A DNA stretch of 64,000 nt from Albula goreensis (Eukaryota; Chordata; Actinopteri; Albuliformes; Albulidae), in NCBI GenBank assembly GCA_022829145.1, contig CM040753.1:10361884-10425883 (forward strand). The letters run 5' to 3'. The translations under genes and the position numbers were made by a program. Of this stretch, positions 1-25,400 are shown in pieces. The notes beneath the pieces were generated by a model. The model was not told where the DNA came from, did not search any database, and saw only the letters and a program-made list of their open reading frames with translations. Numbering within the stretch: position 1 is the first letter of the stretch; each line of letters opens with the position of its first letter.

Positions 1-604
1 GCTTTACGATTAGCCGTACGTTATTTAACTATATGACCACATTGATTGGAAAAATAAATGGTGATTGAGGCCAACGGTGTAGTGTTCGACATGGACTTTC
101 AGCAACCTCAACAGACAGCTGTTCAGCGTTCCAGCCTTCTAAATAATTGAAATTACTGAGAGGTTTACTGTGAAGATATCATGGCTATAACATAGAAATA
201 ATATGTTGACTGAATCCATGCTTTTTGCTTACAGTAGGGTTTATGCACACACACACGCGCACGTACGCACGCACGATCATCTACCATATTGATCACCAAT
301 CCAATAACTGATATTTGAAAACGAAGACCCAGGAGAACAACCAAATGATGTCATATCCGTTGTGTGCAGGTCTCCACACCTCCCTATTTCTCTTTATTTG
401 AAACTTTTCTGTTGATAGTGTCGGTACCAGTGTTCTGTATCGCAAGCACGCAAGAGTCCTAGGAGCGGTGTAATGAATGTGGATCTATCCGTCTTGTTCC
501 ATTGGGGCGCTTTAATCGCCGGGCATATTCTAGTAGCAATACTGACACGGTCCCGCAGTGAAGGCTGCGCGTGAGTAAGCGACTAAAGTGCAACTGCCTC
601 CAGA
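1..604 (+). promoter_or_regulatory. olfm3: olfm3 upstream region and probable 5' UTR
   Basis: This stretch lies directly upstream of the olfm3 start codon and has no recognisable coding content. The last 200 bases contain more CpG and GC than the surrounding AT-rich DNA, which suits a 5' UTR or proximal promoter. No clear TATA box is seen. A short CA/CG-rich microsatellite sits at about 244-275. Where transcription starts cannot be read from the sequence. An upstream first exon for the longer OLFM3 isoform A may lie left of the window. Confidence 0.4.
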
Positions 605-13425
<12,821 letters not shown>

Positions 13426-14060
13426 GTCTCTGGACAAGGAGCGCCTTCATTTGTGATGAAGGACTTTTGTATTTATTTATTATTTATGTTTATCCAAAGT
13501 GAACAGTATTGACATTTGTTGGTCCTCGAAAATAATTGCCTTTTTGTATGTTTGCTTTGGAGCACATGAAAAACCGAACCTTGGACCTAATTGCAATACA
13601 ATCTTGTGAAAATAATTATGTTACATTTACTCTTTTTGTACCCATAGCTGCAAAACTAAATATGCCTTATTTGCTGTCTTTAGTTCCGTTATTCAGAGGA
13701 TTTCAACTAGCTTTGGTGCATGAATGTCATACCTACTGTCGACAGTAAGTTATTGTAGTGTATATTTTAGTTAAACATATGCATTTCCATGTTGTTCTCA
13801 TTGTGATGTTGGTCTAAGACTTTCAGTTTAAGGCTTTGAGCTATTGTTTCCCAGATTTGACTGGGTGTTCAAGTAGACAGAAGATTCTTCTAAAGATATA
13901 ATGTCTTAAAGCATTGCAGTAATCGATATATGTCCCTGTGAGAGTGAACTTGCTATTTTTTGATAAAATATTCCAAAATCTTAAGTCTGCCTGTTTATTT
14001 CATTTGTGTCCTTACTTCACAATTAAAAAGATATTCAAAATAAATGTAATATATAGTTTA
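13426..14060 (+). other. olfm3: olfm3 3' UTR with candidate polyadenylation signal
   Basis: AT-rich sequence after the TAA stop. The first convincing AATAAA is at 14039-14044, giving a 3' UTR of about 630 bases. ATTTATTTAT, an AU-rich type element, lies near 13,470. The true 3' end is not known and may be further downstream. Confidence 0.45.
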
Positions 14061-17000
14061 TGCACATCTGTATTTGTTTTTTATGCTTTTCTTTCAAAAT
14101 TGAAAACCCAGTCACAGCTCCTCTGTAAAGGAATACAGTCTAATGTGCAAAATTAATTCATTTATATTAAATGATGTTAAATTAATTAGTACAAACCAAC
14201 TTAAATGTTGACATGTGTATTTATCTTTTTAGTTTACCTTTTTCCAGTCCTGACAATACTATTTTTACTATCTCCATAGCTCCTAAGCATGCAATATGTG
14301 ATTAAGGAGTCGGTGACAATGCTTCACAGCAGTTAGATCAGCTGTCCCTCTTAGATTTAATGCCACTGGGTATCATACTGCTAAGAAAAACATGCAGTTT
14401 ATTACGTACTAATGATGAAACACTGATTATAACATGCATATATATTTAACTGGCCCAGAGTACCTGTGTTCTCCTATATTCTGAAGCTTTTGAGACTGGT
14501 GGCCAAACAAAATGGGGGCATGGAAAAGGAAAAGGTGAAGACAACATTAGTGTGTGATTATGCCATCAGTTTGTGTTTTTTCTCAGCCACTATGTTCATG
14601 TTTTTACTAGCCCCGCTGTATTTCCCCATGTTTTTGTGCTTCTCCTAATGCATTTGTGGTAGGTGTATTTGTCTCTTTGTCTTTTTCTTGAAGTCAGACT
14701 GAATTCTGGAAATACGCTAAATCAAACCAATGATGCTGTCAGTAGTCTTGCCACTTAAAGCTATTATTGGTGGTCAGAATTCAAAATGTCAGAAAATGAA
14801 AAGATGAAATCACTGACTTTGATACAGTGTATCATAGATACACTGCTGAATTTAAACATGCTGTCGTCACACCATCACCGATGTGGCCACACTCAGAGCT
14901 CGTGTGTCAAGTCCACAGTTTCACTGTGTGGTTCGAGGCTCCAGCAATAATGAGTCTTTTCACAAGTTTCCAAAGGTCCCTTCCGTTAGAAAAATATGAG
15001 TAGAGTTTCAAAGTGGAAATGAGGTCTGCCAGCTCGTTCTGTCATGTATCTTTTCAGTTAGCAATATTTGCCCATCTATAATCTATTAAGATTTATCACC
15101 ATTTTCTTCAATGCATGGATATTTATAAGGAACTAGTAAAGCCCTTTACAATCAGTGTACTAGGTTGAGTTATAATTTTATCACTTGGATCAAAAGTGCT
15201 TTTTTATAAACAATTTTAAGGAAACATTTATACTCCATTGTGCAAATTGTCAAGAGCTAAGTAGTAAAACTGCATTTGACATTTCAATCCAGCTTTAATG
15301 TATATGTATTTCCCCATTTATTTTCTTGGTGTTTTTTAAATTGCATTTTGTATTTGTTGTTGTGTTTACAACTTCATGTCCACCCTAAAAACAATTTCTG
15401 AAATGCATTTCAATCTAGTGTGCATCAGGGTAAGGCATCGTTCCACACACGAGTGATGGGTCTGAATGCCCAGATTAGACTCAGGCCATCGCAGTGCCGG
15501 CTGTGTGTGGGGAGGGGGGAGTTGGGTACAATATTCCCCTCCTTTCAACTGGATATTCTTCACTTTATAGTGCATGTGATCAGTCGCGATCTACCTGACT
15601 CAGCTGCACAGTCCACCTGAAAACGATATTTGCCAGCTTTTTTTTCTTTTTTGCAGAAAGAGAAGAGAGCCAAGATGTATACCACACCTTACTGATGAGC
15701 TGAGTGCCAGTCCTAGTTTGATATTAAAAGACGATGTCGCACTGATGGCAGTGTCACTTCCAATTTTACAGTGCTAGCTGAATACTGAGGAGAAAAAATG
15801 GGAACAACAAAAAATACAGTTGCGTGTACACCTGTCATTAATATAGCAAAACACAAAAGAAATCAACAAAATAAAGCATTCAATAACAACTGAAGAATAC
15901 CACGTCCCCCAATTTGATACAGTATTTCATATAAACTAAACAGAATACGGTACAATATCTAGCATCATTCATTCTCTAGAACAGGAACTATTTGGATTCA
16001 GGTCAATGTTACCGAGGTGCATTACATGATAATTTTTTTTTCATTTGGTTCCTGTGAAGTCTTGTTTTGTGCAGCATTTCAATCAAAACCAACCTCAGAG
16101 GAGATGGAGGAATTTGCATGCTCACTGCAGTTTTCACCTCCCTGCCTGTGTGATGTCATTTGGTTGCCAGATGGATGGGCTGTAATGTGACTCCTCATTC
16201 CTGATGAAACTCACAAGCCCCATGAGGTAAAGATTTATTGTCTTCCTTGACCATTATGCCAAAGCATCACTTATTTATTTTCCCAGCTGTGTAAAAATTA
16301 AATAAATAAATAATGCCTTTGAGGTTTTATTGATTTCCTATCTAGGAACTTAGGTACAGGTGTCACATTGTACAAGAAAAAAAAAATCATGTCAGTAGAG
16401 TCATATTAAATCAGAATTCACTTTTCCACAGAAGTTGATTAGCATCGATTTACATTCCACTTCTAAAACTGGCCATCCCATGAAGCTGGGGAAGGGAGAA
16501 TAACATTGGGCTATGTCATAGTTTGCCTGTTTACGGCTCTGACCATATTTGCTGTGTGTCAGCACAGACTATAAACACTTACATTGCAAACCATTTAAAC
16601 TGCTCTCATAGGTCTCTGACAAATGATGCCCTGCGTAGAATACTTCACAAAACACCCTCAGCTTGACTCAGATGTGTGTACCATATTATTGCTGCCTTTA
16701 TCTTGCAGACATAGCAGCACTAACAGAACATTGGCTTTTTGGGGGGGGCTGGGGAATCGCCTCAGTAAAGTCTTTGTGCAAGTTTCCTCACCCAGTGATT
16801 TATACAGCTCTATTTTTTGCAGTTATTCTTTTGCCAGAGGAATATAATCATTCAGAGAGAACGTGCACTGTGATTTATGTCTTCATTATCCCCGAGAACA
16901 GTAATCTTTTAAAAGCCAAATATAATCTGTATGTACAAGGCATATTAGTCCTCCAAAACTTTTTGACTCCAACAAAATATGTTTGATTCATTTTAGAGAT

Positions 17001-19305
17001 AAACAATGGTACACTTGCATGAAACTGCTCTTAAATATTAAAGGTATTTTTGCCTTAATCCTTTGCTTTGTTTTTAAAAAGTACTTTCTGATGGAAAAAA
17101 TGATTAACTCCTACAGTTATATTCAGTTATTATACTGTTATTATAATAAATACCTTTAAATTAACAAGAGCTTGATTCTCACATTTGTGAAGGTTAGCAT
17201 TGAAAATATATCCCCTGAAGTTAGTTCACTGCATTGTCACAATTGTGCACATGAAATCAAGTAAAGTTATCCTAATAGCTTCTAAGATTTACACTGGCTG
17301 CATTAACATGTCAACTGTGACATTTATACTCCCACGTGTACACCATTTGTTCACAGGTCTTAAGGTGTATAGTAAAGATCATATAATTATTAAATTCAGT
17401 TTCTATCAAGCAGGCCCAAAACATCTTAAACATGAAATACACATGAAATGGATGCAATATATGGAAGGTTGAAGGTTTTTTTTTTTGTTACCCATGTAAC
17501 CCTGCACAACATCAAAAATGTAGGCTGCACTGTCTGCCTTGCAGGAACTTAAGACAAAATACACTGGGGAGGAAAAGCATATATAATTGTATATCAATGC
17601 GGTGCGGAACTTCCACAGCCCTGTTTGAAATGGGCAAAGCTCCAGGGAGTTTCTCAATGTAAGCTCAGATAATAAAATGTGTATTACATTAGAGCTTTGG
17701 GGATGAAAATGGATTTGAAATATGATTAAACTTTATCAATAGAGCTTAGAATCCTATTTTTCCATTGATTCACTTTGGATGTCACTCAAGAGTTTGGTGT
17801 ATATCCATATACAACAGAACCTTTTACATTGACCAAACACAATATAATCCATTGTTTTTTTTTAAATAAAGTATAATTTTTTTTAATTTAGAGACTGTGT
17901 ATCTCTGTCATGCATCACATAAATATCATGCAACAAAGACTGTGTGGTAGTAACAATGGCCTGATATATAAATAACCCTACCAGATCTCAAAGAACGTTC
18001 CGGAGAGAATGGTCAAGTGCAGTGTTTCCTGTGGTGACATGAAAGGCAATGAAAAATATTTGTTACCTTTCCCCTGAGAAATAATTTGTATGACTATGAA
18101 TCATAATGCATGACCACTAACAGAGTTATACTCATCAGTATTTAAGGTGGCAAAATGATTTTTTTTATAGAACATCTATAAATTTATCTGAAACAGGGTC
18201 CTATAGAGGCACCTGCAGTGCAGACTGATGGATACAAATTGATAAAGTCCAAAGCACAGCCCCACAGCTCTAGAGCTGCTCAGCCTCATTCATCAACCCC
18301 TTTTATCAGCCCTTGATTTAGAATACCTTGTAATAATTGAAAATTCACCCATAATGCCCTCTCAATATAGACAGTAGAGAAAAAACTAGGATCAAATCTG
18401 CCTTAACAGCTCATAACTTCATTTCCATTCTCCCAGCCACTGGCTGTGGAGACGCTTCCTCCTTCAGTGCTACAACACGGGATGGGCAAGTTGCTTTCTT
18501 ACAGTCATGGAAAGCATCAGCAGATAATGTGACCTTGTCTTGGCAAATTCTTTATCAAACCTTATATCTTTGGCCTGGTTTTTGTAATTTGAAATGAGCT
18601 CCTCCTATTTAAGATCCTTCTTAGCTATTCCATAGAACTTGACCACCAGTTGGCCATCTGGTTAGCTCAGGAACTGTAAAGTGTGTCATTGCACTTACAA
18701 AGTTTAATATTGTTGAATTGCCCTCTATAGTCACAAGACAGGTTTTATAGCTTTACCAACTTCATGAAGACCATGGCCCAATCATTCAGCACTGCGTTGG
18801 CAGCCCATTTGAAAATAGCATAAAGGTAGACATTGACCCCTGAGTGAAGGAAACTTGGACTGTGGGAGCAATCTCAGTACAAATGGTATATGACAGATTC
18901 TATTCTACAGACTGTAGATCTTATTACGCTGAGAAAGACATTAATCTTTAAAGAAGTGTTTGGGGAGAAAATTGAGGGGGCAGAAAGGAACTATGACAAG
19001 GTTAAACATCAGACAGACAAGCACTGGCTTTTACTCCCTGGGTACAGGGTGCTGAGGCCAGTGCTGCTTACGTTTACTACCTGTGTTACTGGGGTTACTG
19101 CACCACCTATACATTTACATGTTTGTTTTACCAATATAAACAGCAACACAGGATTTTAGGAAAACAATATACTGTAAACGTACTTATATAAATGTGAATA
19201 AAACACAAGCAAAACAGTGATGAAGGGTACATACATTATAATAGTTAGGAAGAAGTAAGTATGTATGGCTATATACACTGATTTTTTTTTTTTTTTACTT
19301 TAGAG

Positions 19306-19324
19306 TATATATATATATATATAT
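19306..19324. repeat. (AT)n microsatellite
   Basis: Alternating AT run just after a T-rich stretch (about 19,281-19,296). Confidence 0.9.
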
Positions 19325-20214
19325 TTCACTGGATGTACAGACTGGACTTGTAAAGTGGAAGAGACTGTGAATTTCATAAAAGTTAGATTCTTCTGAAAGT
19401 CACAGTCAAGTCAGAAGGGTTTTGGAAAATATTTTGAGGGTGATAAACGAGCTGTATGAGTAATAAAGTAAGGCTTTCAAAAGACACACTTGTTTTATTG
19501 TCCTCGTTTCTTATATTGCCTTGTTAATTGTAAAAATGTAAAAATTCACTGCCTTTCCTCCAAGGTCTTTGAGTGCTCATACACTGTGAAGTCCTGAAGA
19601 CACAGAGCAAATTAGGACTTGAAAACACTCAGCCAAAAATCAGCTAGGGTGGATAATGCTGGTAGTTGTAAATTTCCACATTGTTTAATCTGGTCAAAGA
19701 ACAACCTCAGGTATTTTCCAAAGGTTTCCATAGTCACTCAATTACATTTGATGATGGAAAGTTCCATCTCATTGTCAAAGAATGACATCAAAATGGAGAT
19801 CTTTCTTTTTGGGTTGGGTTTTGGGTTGTTTACAATTCACAAAATGGGGAAAAAAGTCATTAATAACATAAAATATATAAATATCTAGAAACAAACCCTT
19901 TCTGGAATCTTCAACAAACTTCAAAGATATCTTTTTCCATTTCCAGTGTAGTTAATGTAGTGTGCCTCTGGTTCATAATTAATGAAGTTTAATTTCATGT
20001 TACAGTGGTATCAGCATAATCGTTTTTTTGCAGCATTCAGCAAGCAAACTAATCAGACTCATCTTTGATGTACCTAGGATTAAGCGCAGAAAAAGTGTGG
20101 ATAGCAGCATTTGCCATACAGCAGTTCTCAGATTCAGGGGTCAGTCAACCAATTAAAAAGCCAGCAAGTTTCAGATGATTTTATAAATATAGGCAAATAG
20201 GTGTTTATAGTTTT

Positions 20215-20239
20215 TATATATATATATATATATATATAC
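20215..20239. repeat. (AT)n microsatellite
   Basis: Alternating TA run following a T tract. Confidence 0.9.
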
Positions 20240-20455
20240 ACATTCAAGAAGTTCAGTTCATCTGGCAGAAGTCAGCTAATGTGCTCGCTACTTAGGTAAT
20301 AAAAATGTCTTTAGCTATCATGAGCCAGCATGCTTATTGAAACAAATTTTCATGACTTACAGCGCAGCTGTTTGGTGGCTAGTTTGGTAAGAAAGTAGCT
20401 GAAATTACATCCAGGTTGCCTATTATTTTTATGACATAATTAAAGTAAATATATA

Positions 20456-20516
20456 TACCTTGCTCAAAGGTACAACAGCAGTGCTAACGAGACCATTATA
20501 ACTACACTGCTGCCCT
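20456..20516 (-). mobile_element. tRNA-derived SINE fragment, antisense, internally deleted
   Basis: On the minus strand it begins GGGCAGCAGTGTAGTTATAA, a common 5' head of fish tRNA-derived SINEs. It ends with TGAGCAAGGTA, the usual tail-side segment. The middle, including the B box, is missing. Its head resembles the copy at 62,151. I cannot name the family. Confidence 0.55.
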
Positions 20517-21277
20517 ATCTGATTACACTTTGTGACAGTTCAAAACATAGTTGCTATAGTTACTACACAAGCTGCTATCCTATGGCTAAGAAAGCAGCCT
20601 ATCTCCTTCCCTGCTCCCAGTCATGTATTTCAAATGCCTACACACCCCCCATTAACATTCACCTGGTCCTGGATCTGCCCACAGAACCAACATACTTCTG
20701 TCAGAAATGTATTTATTCTAAACAGCACTGGCAGTCCTCTCTCCAGTAACTGAACAGACATTTGAATTAGGCAAAACATGCTCTTTAGTTTATATTTTAA
20801 ATGTACTTATATTGGTGATTATCGCACCCTTATACTGGGGGGCTGTGGAGTGATCTGCCAGGACCTCAGCAATAGAGAGATGAAGATGAATAACTACCGC
20901 ATGCCAGTGATATGCTCTTCATCGTCTGAATTACCACACACAGCTCCTCAGTAATTATGCTGAGATCTGACCCCTGCCCCTGCAGCAGACTCAATAATTA
21001 ATTCTGTTATCTCAACCCATGTAATATTTGTATCTCTTGCATGGACAAGTTTTTGGAGGAATGCCACATACTCTGTATTTTAATGTAAAAATTCTGTACA
21101 GCAGCTCATGAGGCCAAAGGTACCAATAAAGGTGAGGAAAAAGGTAATTCATAATTCAGATTTAGTATTTCTCTTTCAGCTTTTGTGCATCTATAAAAAT
21201 TATGGATGGTGCAAATGTCAGTCTATATTAGCACAATGTCAATCCAGTGAAAATATTGTTCAAAAGAATGCTATAGA

Positions 21278-21278
<1 letters not shown>

Positions 21279-21301
<23 letters not shown>
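21279..21301. repeat. (AT)n microsatellite
   Basis: Alternating TA run after GCTATAGAA. Confidence 0.9.
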
Positions 21302-21308
<7 letters not shown>

Positions 21309-22410
21309 GTTTGAATAACATTATTTTTAACATTTCCCAGCATGCTTTTCCAAAAGTAACTATATTAAATGAATAATATTTTCCCATATAACATCATAAT
21401 GATGTTTGGAAAAGTTCCTTTCCTCCTTGTAGATCTTTGTAGATGGAGTGCGTGGGATGTATATGTACATGTGATTGACAGCATATAGAATTGTGACACA
21501 AAGCCTTACTGCATTGATTAAACATTTAGGTAACTACAATTCAAGCTGCCTCACTGTGCACACTTGTTTTTGTTTCATATTATTTTGCCATGATCTCACT
21601 ATTTTACATATGCTCTTGAAAAACACTGATCATTCAGTAATTAAGTTTGACGGCTAGCTTAATTAATCTTTTATAATACATTTCTGGAAGCATTAAAATG
21701 AGAAGATTCAGAACCAGCTTGACGTTGATTAGCCAGTAAATTTGTTTCAAAGTGAATAATATGATGTTAGTGAAATGTAGCTACATTTCTAGAGACTATC
21801 CACTATATTTTTCAGCTTGCCTTTATGCATATTCATACAATTCTGGCTACTACAGACAGTTCTCTTTCAATAGATGCCTGCTTATTTCCTTTCCTGCTGT
21901 TCAAAAGCTGAGCAGTAGAGAAATGTGATATATAGCTTGGTGAGTAATCTTTTACTGTGGCTTATAGCTATGTGACTAAATGTAATATATGATCAATATG
22001 ATACATCTTGTTATGCTCTTAATTAGATTTATGGTGATAAACCCCAGACCACAATGGCCCAATGGCATGCTGTACCTTTCACATTTCATTATTTTGTTTT
22101 TTTCAGGCACTTGTTTCCTCTAATGGGAGAAATGTATGACCAACAAAAGCTGTGCAGCTGACAAGGACATGGACAGGAGCTGCCCCTCTGAATGGGTTTC
22201 AGTGAATTAGCTGGTGGAGTCCTACTGTGTTTCAGGGCCTGTCAGGCTTTCTGACATAAATACGAGTGACTCGTACATCCGGAAGTATCATGTAGATTGG
22301 CAGAGGCAGAAAATCCTTTTGAAATGGCTTCAACAGAATGGCAAAGCAACTCTGTCTCCCTGTGGGCCTAGAGGTCTATAGCACACAGAGGGTAGGAGGG
22401 GAGGACTGGA

Positions 22411-22434
22411 AAGAGAAAGAGAGACAGAGAAAAG

Positions 22435-22483
<49 letters not shown>
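22411..22483 (+). repeat. (GA)n tract
   Basis: Imperfect GA/GAA-rich tract of about 73 bases. Arg-Glu and Ser-Leu frames over it are artefacts. Confidence 0.95.
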
Positions 22484-22486
<3 letters not shown>

Positions 22487-25400
22487 TGGGACTACAGTGA
22501 GGACACTCCAGCCTCCAGTCCATTTCAGCTGTTCCCTTTGCTGAGCGCCTGTCTCAGTAACAGCACAGCCCACTGCAGGGAATGCAGCTGTCGGGATTAG
22601 AAAGGCTGTGTCTGTCCAGCAAAGATTAATCCTAACTGCTATGTGCTTTGTCCTTAAATGTAAGTGGCATGAGAAAAAATAACATTATTCAAGAAAAGAG
22701 GGAAAGGTTGACCTGCTTCTGTTACTACAACTTAAACACCAAATTCTTTTGGATTCCAGGAACTGATTTCTGTCATAATAAGTGGTTGTAGGCTTGGAGG
22801 TAAAGAGTTAACTGTGGAATTACTGGTGTAGCTGCTACTAGGAATGCACAGTGAGGGACGGGGTACAGTAATATGCACCACCCACAAATGAAAGGTATAT
22901 TTCACTAGCACCTGACACAGTGCATAAAAGAATGCTGCGATCTACAGACAAGCAGAATTGTCCATTTTAAATGTAGCTTTTAAAATATCAAGTCCAATTA
23001 AAATTCATTGTAAAACTGTCAGTTTCAATTTTCATTACAAAATATTCTTCATAATTAATTGGTGCTCAAGATTGTGTGCTAATATTCTATAATAGATCAA
23101 ATTTAAAAGAATAGTTTATCCAAAGTTTTACATATATCATGAGATATATTTAATAAAAGATACTGAAGTTTCATATTTACTATTTCAATTGACTAACCTC
23201 CCATCAAAGGTTTATGTTGGATCATTTTTCAATAGTGACACCAGCATTAAAGACCAACCAAAGTCATGTGAAATTTATAAGTCATAGAGAAGCAGGTTTC
23301 AATTTCCATTTAATGCTGAAAAGCATTTTGAGGGTGGATGCTAATTTACATATCAAACATCAAATTGTTGTGTATTTTTGTGTTTGCTTTGAAGTGATTG
23401 CCTGGGTTTAGAGACATGTGCATTCACTGTGACATCTGCCCAAACACTGAAGAGCTGTGTGTGCTCTTATACATGTTAAGATTAGTAACATTTTTCAAAT
23501 CTCATGCATAAAGATAAAAACCATGTCTTTTAAAAGGATCCTGCAACCTTCTAAAACCATTGAAATTAACAAAATGAACCGTCACCCAGTGTTATCTACA
23601 CATCCTCTAGTGATATTGACCATCAGCATGTTATTTAAGCACTTCAGGGCAGTTGCTGTATTTATTCAAGAATATGCGATAAAGCACACATTGTGTTATT
23701 GTAACATGATGACATTAGCAATAGCATTCTTCCTCAACTAGACAACTCTCTATGGTCTTTTTTCATGGTTAACCAAATATAAACCAAAAATACAAGTTAA
23801 TTATCACTACTACATTATGTTCTTCTGGTGCAACTAGTATCATGTAATACTACTGAGACAAAGTGACAGACATCGCAAATCAAAATGGGAATCCAATAAT
23901 GGAAATTCCAACCAATATCAAGGTATCACACTCACCAAAATCAAAATTTTACAGGCTACAAACCAAACAAAACTGAGAGATATCTCTCCTTCGTCATGAG
24001 TGCGGTGCCTTGATATAAAAACAGGCACTCCAGTTATTACACCACAACAACAGATAATGCAAATCTTTGATTAGCGTTAGCTAAAAATAGCGATATCAAA
24101 TTTGGAAACAGTTCAGTGCACACTACATGCATTTGTGTACTTATTATTGAGGGAAATGGCTACTTATTAATGGTAATGACTTCCAAAATATCCCTCAAGC
24201 AAGGCCACCAAGTGCGAAATGGCCTCATAAAATCCTGCGTCCCTCATAAGCTGAGTGCTATTAAAGAAGCATTACACAAATGGAAAGAGGCTTTTAATGA
24301 GTCACCGGTCTGTTTAACACTCTTTATCAACATCTGTTGAGTTTCATTTTTAATTAAGGAGAAACGGGAGCTCATCAAATCAGTTATTAAGAGCTTCACA
24401 TTCACAGTGCAACCTGTGAGGGAGGCGAGCCTCTGGAGATGGAATCCTGGGACAGTGACTGAGGGGAGGTAGAGAGTTTCAGTGAATGGGATCATTGATT
24501 AATTACAGTTGCCAGGATATCCAGAAAACAAATGAGGGCTCATGATATCTTGAAAAAATTAATTTTCCACATCAAAGAGAAACACAGAAATTGAGCACCT
24601 AAACCAGAAACCAACGGAAACAGATAAACATGAACTGAAAGCTAGCACTGAAATTTGAAAGAAAAGCAATGATATGAATTGTGCAACACAAAATGTGAAC
24701 CCCAGTCCCATGCTCACATTAAATAAACAGTTGTTTTCCCACAACCATACCAAGCAGATACCAGATAGAGTAGCTATTTCTCATGAGTATGAAAATAATT
24801 GAATCATCTAATTTAACATCACTCATTCAGGGGTGGGCATGTTAAACAGTTTACCTAGTTGCACACAAATCAGGATATGTCAAATTTAAAGGGCCATTTC
24901 ACTTTTCTAACACCTTAATCACCATAGTGTACTTACATCTCATATCTTCATGAAATAGGTGGATTCGCTGTCTGTTGGCCATGTTTTCTGAACAAACCAT
25001 ATACAGACCCCATCAACACAGAACGTGTATGTATTTTTGCCAAGCCAGTTAAAATGTTTATATTAATCCAATTATTATTTTTCAAAATGAGAACTGGTAT
25101 GCAAATTGATAAAGACCACATTGTCATATAACATATCAATGTGGTTTGAAAATGTATTGGAAGTTTTGAATGGACGTTGGGATCTGTAAGTGAATTGTAA
25201 ACTGGAATGAGCCTGAACTGGACCACAACGTTTGGCTTATTTGGAATACAGAAAAAGCAGAAACCAAGTCTCTGGAAGACACATCAGAGGTAAGGAAACT
25301 GTAGAGCTTAAAGTGTTACCAAAGTGAAATGCTCCTTTAAGTGATAACGCACATGAGATTTATCAAATATTCCCTATCCTCTGTGTGATGTGATGATGCA

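Noticed and set aside
14825..14845. Inverted repeat CAGTGTATC-ATA-GATACACTG
   Set aside because: Nine-base arms are expected by chance in a window of this size.
22338..22573. Open frames over the GA tract
   Set aside because: Low-complexity Arg-Glu or Ser-Leu translation of a repeat.
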